From Oscillospiraceae bacterium (GTDB lineage: Bacteria; Bacillota; Clostridia; Oscillospirales; Oscillospiraceae), in the NCBI GenBank assembly GCA_016292445.1, contig JAEDIN010000069.1, positions 1-6,149 on the forward strand: a stretch of 6,149 bases of DNA. The letters run 5' to 3'. A model generated the notes under the pieces. The model did not search any database. It was given only the letters and a program-made list of their open reading frames with translations, and was not told the origin of the DNA. Of this stretch, positions 1 to 5,347 are shown in pieces (the stretch's first letter is position 1; each line of letters opens with the position of its first letter). The position numbers and the translations under genes are program-made.

Positions 1-28
1 TAAGCATAAGGGGAGCATCCGAACCCCG
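1..28 (+). repeat. Left terminal inverted repeat of the 275-bp element
   Basis: This arm begins TAAGCATAAGGGGAG and matches the reverse complement of 248-275. The outer 15 bases are identical. The four differences, at positions 16, 17, 21 and 25, are all transitions, which suggests divergence of once-identical repeats. It may start at or just beyond the window edge. Confidence 0.85.
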
Positions 29-135
29 TTTTTAAGCGGATTTGAGCGCCGCAAGCTTCGTTTTGCTCAATCACAAGGCAACGGCCTTCCTCAATCACAA
101 AGCCTTGCCTGCGACACTCCTCTCTCGCTTAAAAA
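29..135. repeat. Arm A: 10-bp inverted repeat with nested hairpins
   Basis: TTTTTAAGCG at 29-38 pairs perfectly with CGCTTAAAAA at 126-135. Within it, TTGAGC (42-47) pairs with GCTCAA (65-70). AAGGC (75-79) pairs with GCCTT (84-88) around an AACG loop. CAAGGC (74-79) can alternatively pair with GCCTTG (102-107). An 11-base direct repeat, CTCAATCACAA, occurs at 66-76 and 90-100. These nested repeats are seen directly; any function is unknown. Confidence 0.75.
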
Positions 136-142
136 TCAAAGA

Positions 143-247
143 CCTCTGCCATAGGATTTTTGCTCTTTGTCAAGGCAGAGGAGATAGGAATACTTTCGTA
201 TTTCAAGGACGATAACGCAGAGAAAGAGCAAAAAGTCATGGCAGAGG
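143..247. repeat. Arm B: long imperfect inverted repeat with nested hairpin
   Basis: CCTCTGCCAT (143-152) pairs with ATGGCAGAGG (238-247), and TTTTTGCTCTTT (157-168) pairs with AAAGAGCAAAAA (223-234). A central hairpin pairs 187-193 with 198-204 around a TTTC loop, which reads GAAA on the minus strand. A second copy of GGCAGAGG at 174-181 could compete with 240-247 for pairing to 143-150, giving two mutually exclusive folds. Confidence 0.8.
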
Positions 248-275
248 CGGAGTTTGGACACTCCCCTTATGCTTA
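248..275 (-). repeat. Right terminal inverted repeat of the 275-bp element
   Basis: This is the partner of the repeat at 1-28, ending CTCCCCTTATGCTTA. It stops 11 bases before the atpD ribosome binding site at 287-292, so the element abuts but does not disrupt atpD translation signals. Confidence 0.85.
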
Positions 276-299
276 CACCCCTATACAGGAGGTAATTCA

Positions 300-1685
300 A
301 TGGAAAATGGTATCGTCAGAAGGGTCATCGGCCCTGTCGTTGATGTACAGTTTCCCTCCGGCAGAATGCCGGAAATATATAACGCAATAGAGATCCAGCT
401 TGCCGATCGCAAGGTCGTCATGGAGGCTGTCCAGCACCTCGGCGACAACAGTGTTCGCTGCATTTCTCTGTTCTCCACCGACGGTATTTCCCGCGGCTGC
501 CGTGCCGTTGACACCGGCTCGCCCATCAAGATGCCCGTCGGCGAGGGTACACTCGGCCGCATGTTCAATGTTGTCGGCGAACCCATCGACGGCAAGGGCG
601 CGGTCGATGCTGAGAATTATATGCCCATACACCGTCTTGCACCCGAATTCACCGAGGTAACTCCCTCAACCGAGATACTCGAGACCGGCATCAAGGTCAT
701 AGACCTCCTTGCACCCTATTCCAAGGGCGGCAAAATCGGTCTGTTCGGCGGCGCAGGCGTCGGTAAGACGGTTCTTATTCAGGAGCTTATTCGCAATGTC
801 GCATACGAACACGGCGGCTATTCCGTTTTCGCCGGCGTCGGCGAGCGCAGCCGTGAGGGCAACGACCTTTGGAACGAAATGACCGAGTCCGGCGTTATCA
901 ACAAGACTGCTCTCGTTTTCGGTCAGATGAACGAGCCGCCCGGAGCAAGACTCCGTGTGCCTCTGTCCGGCCTTACAATTGCGGAAAACTTCCGTGACCG
1001 GTCCGGCCAGGATGTTCTTCTGTTTATCGACAATATCTTCAGATTTACCCAGGCAGGCTCCGAGGTTTCAGCACTTCTTGGCCGTATGCCCTCCGCCGTC
1101 GGCTATCAGCCCACGCTGGCAACCGAGATGGGCGCACTTCAGGAGCGTATCACATCAACAAGAAACGGCTCGGTAACCTCCGTTCAGGCCATCTATGTTC
1201 CTGCCGACGACCTTACCGACCCTGCACCTGCAACCGCTTTCGCACATTTGGACGCGACAACCGTTCTGTCCCGTGCTATTTCCGAGCTGGGCATTTATCC
1301 CGCGGTCGATCCGCTGGAGTCCACCTCAAGAATACTCGATCCCAATGTCCTCGGCAAGGAGCATTACGATACTGCCCGTGCCGTTCAGGCGGTTTTGCAG
1401 AAGTACAAGGAGCTGCAGGATATCATCGCAGTCCTCGGCATGGACGAATTGAGCGTAGAGGATAAGGCCGTTGTCAACCGCGCACGCCGTATCCAGCGCT
1501 TCCTGTCACAGCCGTTCCATGTTGCGGAAAACTTCACCGGTCTGTCCGGCAAGTATGTCAAGATGGAGGATACGATTCGCGGCTTCCAGGCAATCCTCGG
1601 CGGCGATTGCGACGATCTTCCCGAGCAGGCGTTCCTCATGTGCGGCACCATTGACGAGGTGCTTGCAAAGCGTAAGGATATGTGA
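300..1685 (+). CDS. atpD: F1F0 ATP synthase subunit beta
   Basis: This is the catalytic subunit of the F1 head of ATP synthase, which makes ATP (or hydrolyses it to pump ions) on the cytoplasmic face of the membrane. The 461-residue length is normal for the family. An N-terminal beta-barrel covers about residues 1-75. The P-loop GGAGVGKT is at 150-157, the catalytic-glutamate segment GERSREG at 181-187 (E182), and Walker B LLFIDN at 240-245 (D244). The adenine-contacting tyrosine is in GIYPAVDPL (Y333). The lever motif usually written DELSEED reads DELSVED at 382-388, a one-residue variation in a loop known to vary. AGGAGG at 287-292 lies 7 nt before the ATG and fixes the start. atpC follows after 3 nt, the standard order. 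Upstream atp genes, expected to the left, are not in the window. The ion used (H+ or Na+) cannot be judged without subunit c. Confidence 0.98.
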   Translation: MENGIVRRVIGPVVDVQFPSGRMPEIYNAIEIQLADRKVVMEAVQHLGDNSVRCISLFSTDGISRGCRAVDTGSPIKMPVGEGTLGRMFNVVGEPIDGKGAVDAENYMPIHRLAPEFTEVTPSTEILETGIKVIDLLAPYSKGGKIGLFGGAGVGKTVLIQELIRNVAYEHGGYSVFAGVGERSREGNDLWNEMTESGVINKTALVFGQMNEPPGARLRVPLSGLTIAENFRDRSGQDVLLFIDNIFRFTQAGSEVSALLGRMPSAVGYQPTLATEMGALQERITSTRNGSVTSVQAIYVPADDLTDPAPATAFAHLDATTVLSRAISELGIYPAVDPLESTSRILDPNVLGKEHYDTARAVQAVLQKYKELQDIIAVLGMDELSVEDKAVVNRARRIQRFLSQPFHVAENFTGLSGKYVKMEDTIRGFQAILGGDCDDLPEQAFLMCGTIDEVLAKRKDM

Positions 1686-1688
1686 GCC

Positions 1689-2102
1689 ATGGCAAACAAG
1701 ATTCATCTTCAGATTACAACCGCCGGCGGCGCAGTTTGCGATGAGATGGCAAACTATGTGTCCGTCCCCCTGGTTGACGGCGAGGCAGGCATACTTGCAG
1801 GTCACGCTAATATGATAGGCGCACTCAACGAGGGTGTCGTAAAGTACAAAATCGATGACGAGATGCACTTTGCGGCGATATCCGGCGGTGTTCTCAGCGT
1901 TGCGGATAACGAGCTTATCATCCTTGCCAGGAGTGCTGAAATGGCGGAAACAATAGACCTTGCCCGTGCTCAGGCATCAGAAAAGCGCGCAAGAGAGCGC
2001 ATCGAATCCAAGTCGGCAGAGTGGGATATGAAGCGTGCGGAAGTGAGCCTTCATCGCGCTCTTGCAAGAGAAAGAGCATATACCATGCTGCATAAGAATT
2101 AA
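1689..2102 (+). CDS. atpC: F1F0 ATP synthase subunit epsilon
   Basis: This is the central-stalk subunit that links gamma to the c-ring and restrains ATP hydrolysis. The protein is 137 residues. Its N-terminal beta-sandwich (about 3-83) carries the family segment GEAGILAGHANMIGAL at 31-46 and GGVLSVADNELIILA at 66-80. A charged helical hairpin follows (about 86-134). Residues 89-94, IDLARA, fit the I(L)DxxRA motif known from ATP-binding epsilon subunits such as that of Bacillus PS3, so nucleotide sensing by the C-terminal hairpin is plausible. The ATG is 3 nt after the atpD stop. Its likely ribosome site, AAGGA at 1674-1678, lies inside the atpD end, which implies translational coupling. It is normally the last gene of the atp operon. 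Confidence 0.96.
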   Translation: MANKIHLQITTAGGAVCDEMANYVSVPLVDGEAGILAGHANMIGALNEGVVKYKIDDEMHFAAISGGVLSVADNELIILARSAEMAETIDLARAQASEKRARERIESKSAEWDMKRAEVSLHRALARERAYTMLHKN

Positions 2103-2175
2103 ATATATCAGTAACCTTGAAAACTGAACAGCGGAATAAAAAAGTGAAAAGCCGGAAAATGGAAGGAGGCATAAT
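2103..2175 (+). other. Intergenic spacer between atpC and the permease, no clear terminator
   Basis: No stable hairpin followed by a T-run is visible after atpC, and no convincing -35/-10 pair is seen, so readthrough from the atp operon into the permease is possible. Bases 2114-2130 (ACCTTGAAAACTGAACA) resemble the conserved stretch found upstream of 23S rRNA in Firmicutes 16S-23S spacers. The strong AAGGAGG at 2163-2169 is the permease ribosome binding site. Confidence 0.5.
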
Positions 2176-3534
2176 ATGTATACACAAATAGCTGCGATCG
2201 TGATTTTTATCGCGATGTTTATTTTCATAGTTTCAGAAAAGATAGAACGGCATATTGTGACGCTGACAGCCGGCCTTTTGACGATAGTGTTCGTGTTTTT
2301 GATAGGTATGCACAGCTTGGATGCCATCGTGGAAACGCTGAACATACACAGCATTTTCACCGTTAAGTTTTGGTATGTCACGGACAGTCATACTGCCACA
2401 AGCACCGGCGTCAATTGGGAGACCATATTTTTCATTGCCGGAATGATGGTAATGGTCGAGGGCATGGCGGAGGCAGGCTTCTTCCGTTGGCTCTGTATGA
2501 GGATCGCAAAGGCGGTCAACTACAAGCCCATAGCCATTTTCATAACCTTCATGCTGTTATCGGCAGTGCTGTCAATGTTTATCGACAGCATAACGGTCAT
2601 TTTGTTCCTTGCGGCGGTTACAATTGAGCTTGCAAGACTTCTGCGCTTTGACCCGATCCCGTTCATCCTTGCCGAGATATTCTGCGCAAACCTCGGCGGC
2701 AGCTCGACCATGTGCGGAGATCCACCGAATATTATAATCGGTACCTCCTTGGGCTACAGCTTCGGCGATTTTCTGACGAACACCGGTGTGATCGCCCTGG
2801 TGGGAATGGTTTTTACTGTCGCTTACTTTTGTCTGGTGTTCGGTAAGTCCATCAAAAAACAGACGGCTTCGCTAAGCGAGATTACGATTATCGAGCCGCG
2901 AGAGGCAATAACCGACAAGGGCAAATTCATTTCAAGCTGCATTATTTTTGCAATTGCAGTTGTTCTGCTTGTGACCCATGCGTCAACAGGACTGACTGTT
3001 GCGACGATCGGCGTGTTTGTTGCACTCATCACATTGCTTACTCATGTGAAAAATGCCGGAACGCTTCTCAGGAAGGTGGACTATAAGACGCTGCTGTTCT
3101 TCGTCGGGCTGTTCATTGTCGTCGGCGGACTGGAGATAACCGGTGTGTTGGAAATGATAGCAGGCTTTATCGGCAGCATCTCCGGCGGTGAGCCCGTGCT
3201 CATTATGGTGATAATCCTCTGGCTGTCAGCAATTGCGAGCGCATTGGTGGATAATATACCCTTTGCCGCAACGATGATACCGGTCATAAGGAGCCTTGCC
3301 GCAACGACAGGCTTTGACCTTGATGTGTTTGCATGGACCCTGGCTATGGGTACCGACCTTGGTGGCAGCGCAACCCCGATAGGCGCTTCGGCAAATGTTG
3401 TTGGTGTGGCAGCGGCAAATAAGTCCGGCCATAGGATAGGCTGGGGCAAATACTGTAAGTACATGGTACCGATAACCGTTTTGGCTATGTTTGTTTCCAT
3501 GGTTATGCTCTACCTGAACTATTTTGCAAAATAA
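2176..3534 (+). CDS. ArsB/NhaD-family (SLC13-like, ion transporter superfamily) permease
   Basis: This 452-residue polytopic inner-membrane protein probably moves an anion or exchanges cations using the ion gradient. It has about 11-12 hydrophobic segments, for example 4-20, 27-45, 83-99, 117-150, 203-223, 251-290, 304-334, 339-372, 384-412 and 430-449. It shows the two inverted hairpin signatures of this superfamily. The first is ANLGGSSTMCGDPPNIIIG at 171-189. The second half has VDNIPF at 358-363 and GTDLGGSATPIGASANVVG at 392-410. These match the ArsB/NhaD/P-protein group known from arsenite efflux and Na+/H+ antiport. No arsR, arsC or arsA neighbour is present, so arsenite is not supported and the substrate stays open. 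AAGGAGG at 2163-2169, 6 nt before the ATG, fixes the start. It lies 73 nt after atpC on the same strand and may be co-transcribed. A strong terminator overlaps its stop codon. Confidence 0.88.
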   Translation: MYTQIAAIVIFIAMFIFIVSEKIERHIVTLTAGLLTIVFVFLIGMHSLDAIVETLNIHSIFTVKFWYVTDSHTATSTGVNWETIFFIAGMMVMVEGMAEAGFFRWLCMRIAKAVNYKPIAIFITFMLLSAVLSMFIDSITVILFLAAVTIELARLLRFDPIPFILAEIFCANLGGSSTMCGDPPNIIIGTSLGYSFGDFLTNTGVIALVGMVFTVAYFCLVFGKSIKKQTASLSEITIIEPREAITDKGKFISSCIIFAIAVVLLVTHASTGLTVATIGVFVALITLLTHVKNAGTLLRKVDYKTLLFFVGLFIVVGGLEITGVLEMIAGFIGSISGGEPVLIMVIILWLSAIASALVDNIPFAATMIPVIRSLAATTGFDLDVFAWTLAMGTDLGGSATPIGASANVVGVAAANKSGHRIGWGKYCKYMVPITVLAMFVSMVMLYLNYFAK

Positions 3535-3564
3535 AAGAGAGTGCAAAAGCACTCTCTTTTATTT
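3529..3564. terminator. Bidirectional intrinsic terminator between converging genes
   Basis: A perfect 16-bp stem pairs 3529-3544 with 3549-3564 around an AAAA loop. The core GAGAGTGC/GCACTCTC is flanked by A-runs on one side and T-runs on the other, so each strand gets a U-rich tail. It overlaps the permease stop (3532-3534) and the TauE/SafE stop (3563-3565), serving both converging transcripts. Confidence 0.93.
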
Positions 3565-4327
3565 ATTTTATAATGACTTCATATAAGACCTTTACGAAAA
3601 ATACGCTGAGCACAAGTATCATGACAGGCTTTACGGATTTGCCGCCGCCCTTTTCAAAGTGCCTTGAGCCGAGGAAGTTTCCTGCTATGGAAAACAGACC
3701 GGCGGCGAGACCGAGCGGATACAGAACCTTTGAACTGAATATAAAAACCGTCATTGCCGCAAGGTTGGTGGAAAGATTTATGACCTTGGCGATACCGTTT
3801 GCATTTGTCAGCGGCATATGCGCTGCCGCCGTCAAGAGCAAAATGAGAAATGTTCCCGTACCCGGACCGTAAAAGCCGTCATACGCACCGATAACGAGCG
3901 CAATGGTACAGCTCAAAACCGTCGTTTTCGCAAAGGAAAGCGGTGGCTTCTCGCATACAAGAGCCTTGCTCTTGAATACATATATTGCTGTCAGCGGCAA
4001 AATAAACAGCATCAAAATCTTAAAAACATCCGCATTAAGCATGAGCGCAAGCTCGGCACCGCAGGCAGAGCCGATAAGTGCGAAAATTGCACAGATAATT
4101 GCCTGCTTCCAAGGTATGAAGCCGTCCTTGGCATAGCGGACTGTGGTAAGTGTCGTGCCCATTGCGGAGCTGAGCTTATTTGTCGCTATCGCAAAATGAG
4201 GGGGCAGACCGGATATGAGATATGCCGGCAAGGATATAAGTCCGCCGCCGCCGGCAACTGCGTCAATGTATCCGGCGAGAAAAACAAGAGGGCAGACGAT
4301 TAAAAAGTGTGTTGGTGTAAGTTCCAT
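3563..4327 (-). CDS. TauE/SafE (TSUP) family membrane permease
   Basis: This 254-residue integral membrane protein belongs to the sulfite exporter TauE/SafE family, whose characterised members transport sulfite, sulfonates, sulfoacetate or related organic anions. The two-fold family repeat is visible. The first half has GYIDAVAGGGGLISLPA at 19-35 and ATNKLSSAMGT at 48-58. The second half has GAYDGFYGPGTGTFL at 147-161 and NGIAKVINLSTNLAA at 177-191. Hydrophobic segments lie near 8-25, 75-95, 101-118, 135-150, 157-169, 185-198, 201-218 and 232-250. An in-frame ATG exists at 4402, but it would overlap the upstream hydrolase gene by 62 nt and add a non-membrane N-terminus. The ATG at 4327, 13 nt after the hydrolase stop, matches the family start. 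Its ribosome site (GGGG near 4337) is weak, so translational coupling is likely. The actual substrate is unknown. Confidence 0.9.
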   Translation of the reverse strand: MELTPTHFLIVCPLVFLAGYIDAVAGGGGLISLPAYLISGLPPHFAIATNKLSSAMGTTLTTVRYAKDGFIPWKQAIICAIFALIGSACGAELALMLNADVFKILMLFILPLTAIYVFKSKALVCEKPPLSFAKTTVLSCTIALVIGAYDGFYGPGTGTFLILLLTAAAHMPLTNANGIAKVINLSTNLAAMTVFIFSSKVLYPLGLAAGLFSIAGNFLGSRHFEKGGGKSVKPVMILVLSVFFVKVLYEVIIK

Positions 4328-4340
4328 TCGCTTTACCCCG

Positions 4341-5219
4341 TTACACGGTTTTCCAAAGCAGCATATTATCCTCAAACGAAACGGAAAGCCTGCCGCCGTC
4401 AAGCAGCCAGCTCAGGTATGAGCGCAGCGTGCTGCCTATAAGCGCGTACTGCTCAAAGTTGAGCGTAAGCCCGTAATCGTTGAATATGTACTGCAATATC
4501 GCTTCAAAATTAGTCGGTGTGGCGCAGACGGAGAGAAGCTTCTCAGCAACCTCATGCACGGCGTCGCGGTTGAGCTTGGTAAGCTCGTGAATATCCTCAA
4601 CAGGCTCAGCGTGAGAGGGAACAAAGACCTTTGCACTCAGCGTATCGACGAAGTCGAGCGTATTCAGATATGCCTGAACATCGTACAGATAACCGATTTT
4701 GTACTTTTCAAGCGTCGAAGAGCTTGAAACACAGTCGGCAAGAAACACAACATCATCCGGTGTGCGATAGCCAACCATGTCAAAACAATGCCCGTTGAGG
4801 GGAATGACCTCGATATCCGAGGGGAAATCGGGGGAACTTATGTTAAAGCAAACCGACTCCTGTGCCATCAGAAACTTATGCCTTAGCTGCTTTGCCGGTG
4901 CTCCTCCGTATAATAATGCCGGCTCAAGTATGGGGTGATTAGCTATGCAGGCCTCGATTCCGGGCGCAAAAATTTTGCAGCCGGTGTTTTGCTGAAAATA
5001 TCTGTTGCCGCCTGTGTGATCTGCGTGTGAGTGTGTATTCAGTATCGCCTTAATATGCCATTCCTCGGCCTCAAGCACGCGGCGTACCTTGCGGCCGGCG
5101 TCCTTGTCGTTGCCGCTGTCAATGAGATATACACCGTTATCCGCGCAGCGATATACACCGATTTTAGCAGGACAGTTTACATAATATGAATTATTTGCAA
5201 CCTGAATAAGCTCGTACAT
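4341..5219 (-). CDS. MBL-fold metallo-hydrolase (glyoxalase II-like superfamily)
   Basis: This 292-residue, probably cytoplasmic protein of the metallo-beta-lactamase superfamily is expected to bind two metal ions and hydrolyse an ester, thioester or related bond. The metal ligands are all present: THSHADH at 62-68 (H63, H65, D67, H68), GH at 143-144 (H144), LAD at 160-162 (D162) and SH at 202-203 (H203). The strand-turn VYLIDSG at 30-36 is the usual lead-in. A C-terminal helical region (about 210-275) follows the fold and may form a substrate lid or winged-helix-like domain. No signal peptide is seen. The ATG at 5219 is preceded by a good AGAGGTGA ribosome site. A longer in-frame start at 5261 lies upstream of the predicted promoter and is rejected. 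The gene heads a likely operon with the TauE/SafE permease. It is not assigned to a beta-lactamase or persulfide dioxygenase, since nothing specific supports either. Confidence 0.9.
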   Translation of the reverse strand: MYELIQVANNSYYVNCPAKIGVYRCADNGVYLIDSGNDKDAGRKVRRVLEAEEWHIKAILNTHSHADHTGGNRYFQQNTGCKIFAPGIEACIANHPILEPALLYGGAPAKQLRHKFLMAQESVCFNISSPDFPSDIEVIPLNGHCFDMVGYRTPDDVVFLADCVSSSSTLEKYKIGYLYDVQAYLNTLDFVDTLSAKVFVPSHAEPVEDIHELTKLNRDAVHEVAEKLLSVCATPTNFEAILQYIFNDYGLTLNFEQYALIGSTLRSYLSWLLDGGRLSVSFEDNMLLWKTV

Positions 5220-5223
5220 AGTA

Positions 5224-5231
5224 TCACCTCT
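5224..5231 (-). promoter_or_regulatory. Ribosome binding site that fixes the hydrolase start
   Basis: On the minus strand this reads AGAGGTGA, 4 nt before the ATG at 5219. It selects this start over the in-frame ATG at 5261, which has no comparable site. Confidence 0.8.
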
Positions 5232-5236
5232 GGGGT

Positions 5237-5265
5237 ATTCTACCACTGCCTTAAAAAGCAATCAA
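5237..5265 (-). promoter_or_regulatory. Predicted promoter of the hydrolase-TauE/SafE operon
   Basis: On the minus strand a TTGATT -35 (5260-5265) and a TAGAAT -10 (5237-5242) are separated by 17 nt. A TG one base before the -10 makes it an extended -10. The start would fall near 5230, giving a leader of about 11 nt that begins almost at the ribosome site. Predicted only from sequence. Confidence 0.6.
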
Positions 5266-5294
5266 GATTATTTGAAATTTGACGATTTTTAGCC

Positions 5295-5322
5295 TTGAAT
5301 AAACAAAAAGTAGTGTTATACT
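5295..5322 (+). promoter_or_regulatory. Predicted promoter of the DUF1275-like gene
   Basis: A TTGAAT -35 (5295-5300) and a TATACT -10 (5317-5322) are spaced by 16 nt. TG at 5314-5315 gives an extended -10. Transcription would begin near 5329, leaving a short leader with AGAGG at 5336-5340 before the ATG at 5348. It faces away from the hydrolase promoter. Confidence 0.65.
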
Positions 5323-5347
5323 GAGGACCGTTATTAGAGGCGATAAA

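Larger units (their letters stand above)
1..275. mobile_element. MITE-like folded inverted-repeat element upstream of atpD
   Basis: Bases 1-28 are the reverse complement of 248-275 at 24 of 28 positions, so the region closes on a long terminal stem. Two more stems sit inside it. Arm A pairs 29-38 with 126-135 (10/10) and starts directly after the terminal stem. Arm B pairs 143-152 with 238-247 (10/10) and 157-168 with 223-234 (12/12), separated by a small internal loop, and ends directly against the right terminal arm. Only 136-142 is unpaired at the junction. The outermost bases are TA on both sides, consistent with a TA target duplication as made by IS630/Tc1-mariner-type elements. No transposase is present, and the size suits a non-autonomous MITE. 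It fills the gap before atpD, so no other gene is seen in 1-299. The left flank is outside the window, so the target duplication is unproven. The inverted-repeat structure is directly seen; mobility is inference. A structured regulatory RNA region of the atp operon is the main alternative. Confidence 0.6.

Noticed and set aside
66..100. Possible CRISPR repeats (CTCAATCACAA twice)
   Set aside because: There are only two 11-base copies with a 13-nt spacer inside a folded element, and no array or cas genes.
160..390. 76-residue open frame starting TTG across the end of the repeat element into atpD
   Set aside because: It overlaps atpD by 91 nt in another frame, has a poor start and no ribosome site, and most of it is inverted-repeat sequence. 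It is kept only as part of the outward-reading observation.
2117..2145. Promoter for the permease with TTGAAA at 2117-2122
   Set aside because: No acceptable -10 lies 16-18 nt downstream; the available A-rich hexamers are poor or badly spaced.
3081..3500. 139-residue minus-strand open frame opposite the permease
   Set aside because: It is antisense to conserved permease motifs and has no ribosome site or promoter. It is a shadow frame.
2176..3534. Calling the permease an arsenite pump (arsB)
   Set aside because: The fold signatures are shared by ArsB, NhaD, P-protein and other SLC13-like carriers, and no arsenic-resistance genes are nearby.
3818..4303. 161-residue plus-strand open frame opposite the TauE/SafE gene
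   Set aside because: Its composition is charged and low-similarity, and it is fully antisense to a clear membrane protein with family motifs. It is a shadow frame.
4328..4402. Longer start for the TauE/SafE permease at 4402
   Set aside because: It would overlap the hydrolase coding region and add a non-membrane N-terminus (MTAAGFPFRL...) atypical for the family, whereas the ATG at 4327 follows the hydrolase stop by 13 nt.
5220..5261. Longer start for the MBL-fold hydrolase at 5261
   Set aside because: The start lies upstream of the predicted -10 and lacks a ribosome site. The ATG at 5219 has AGAGGTGA before it and the usual MBL N-terminus.
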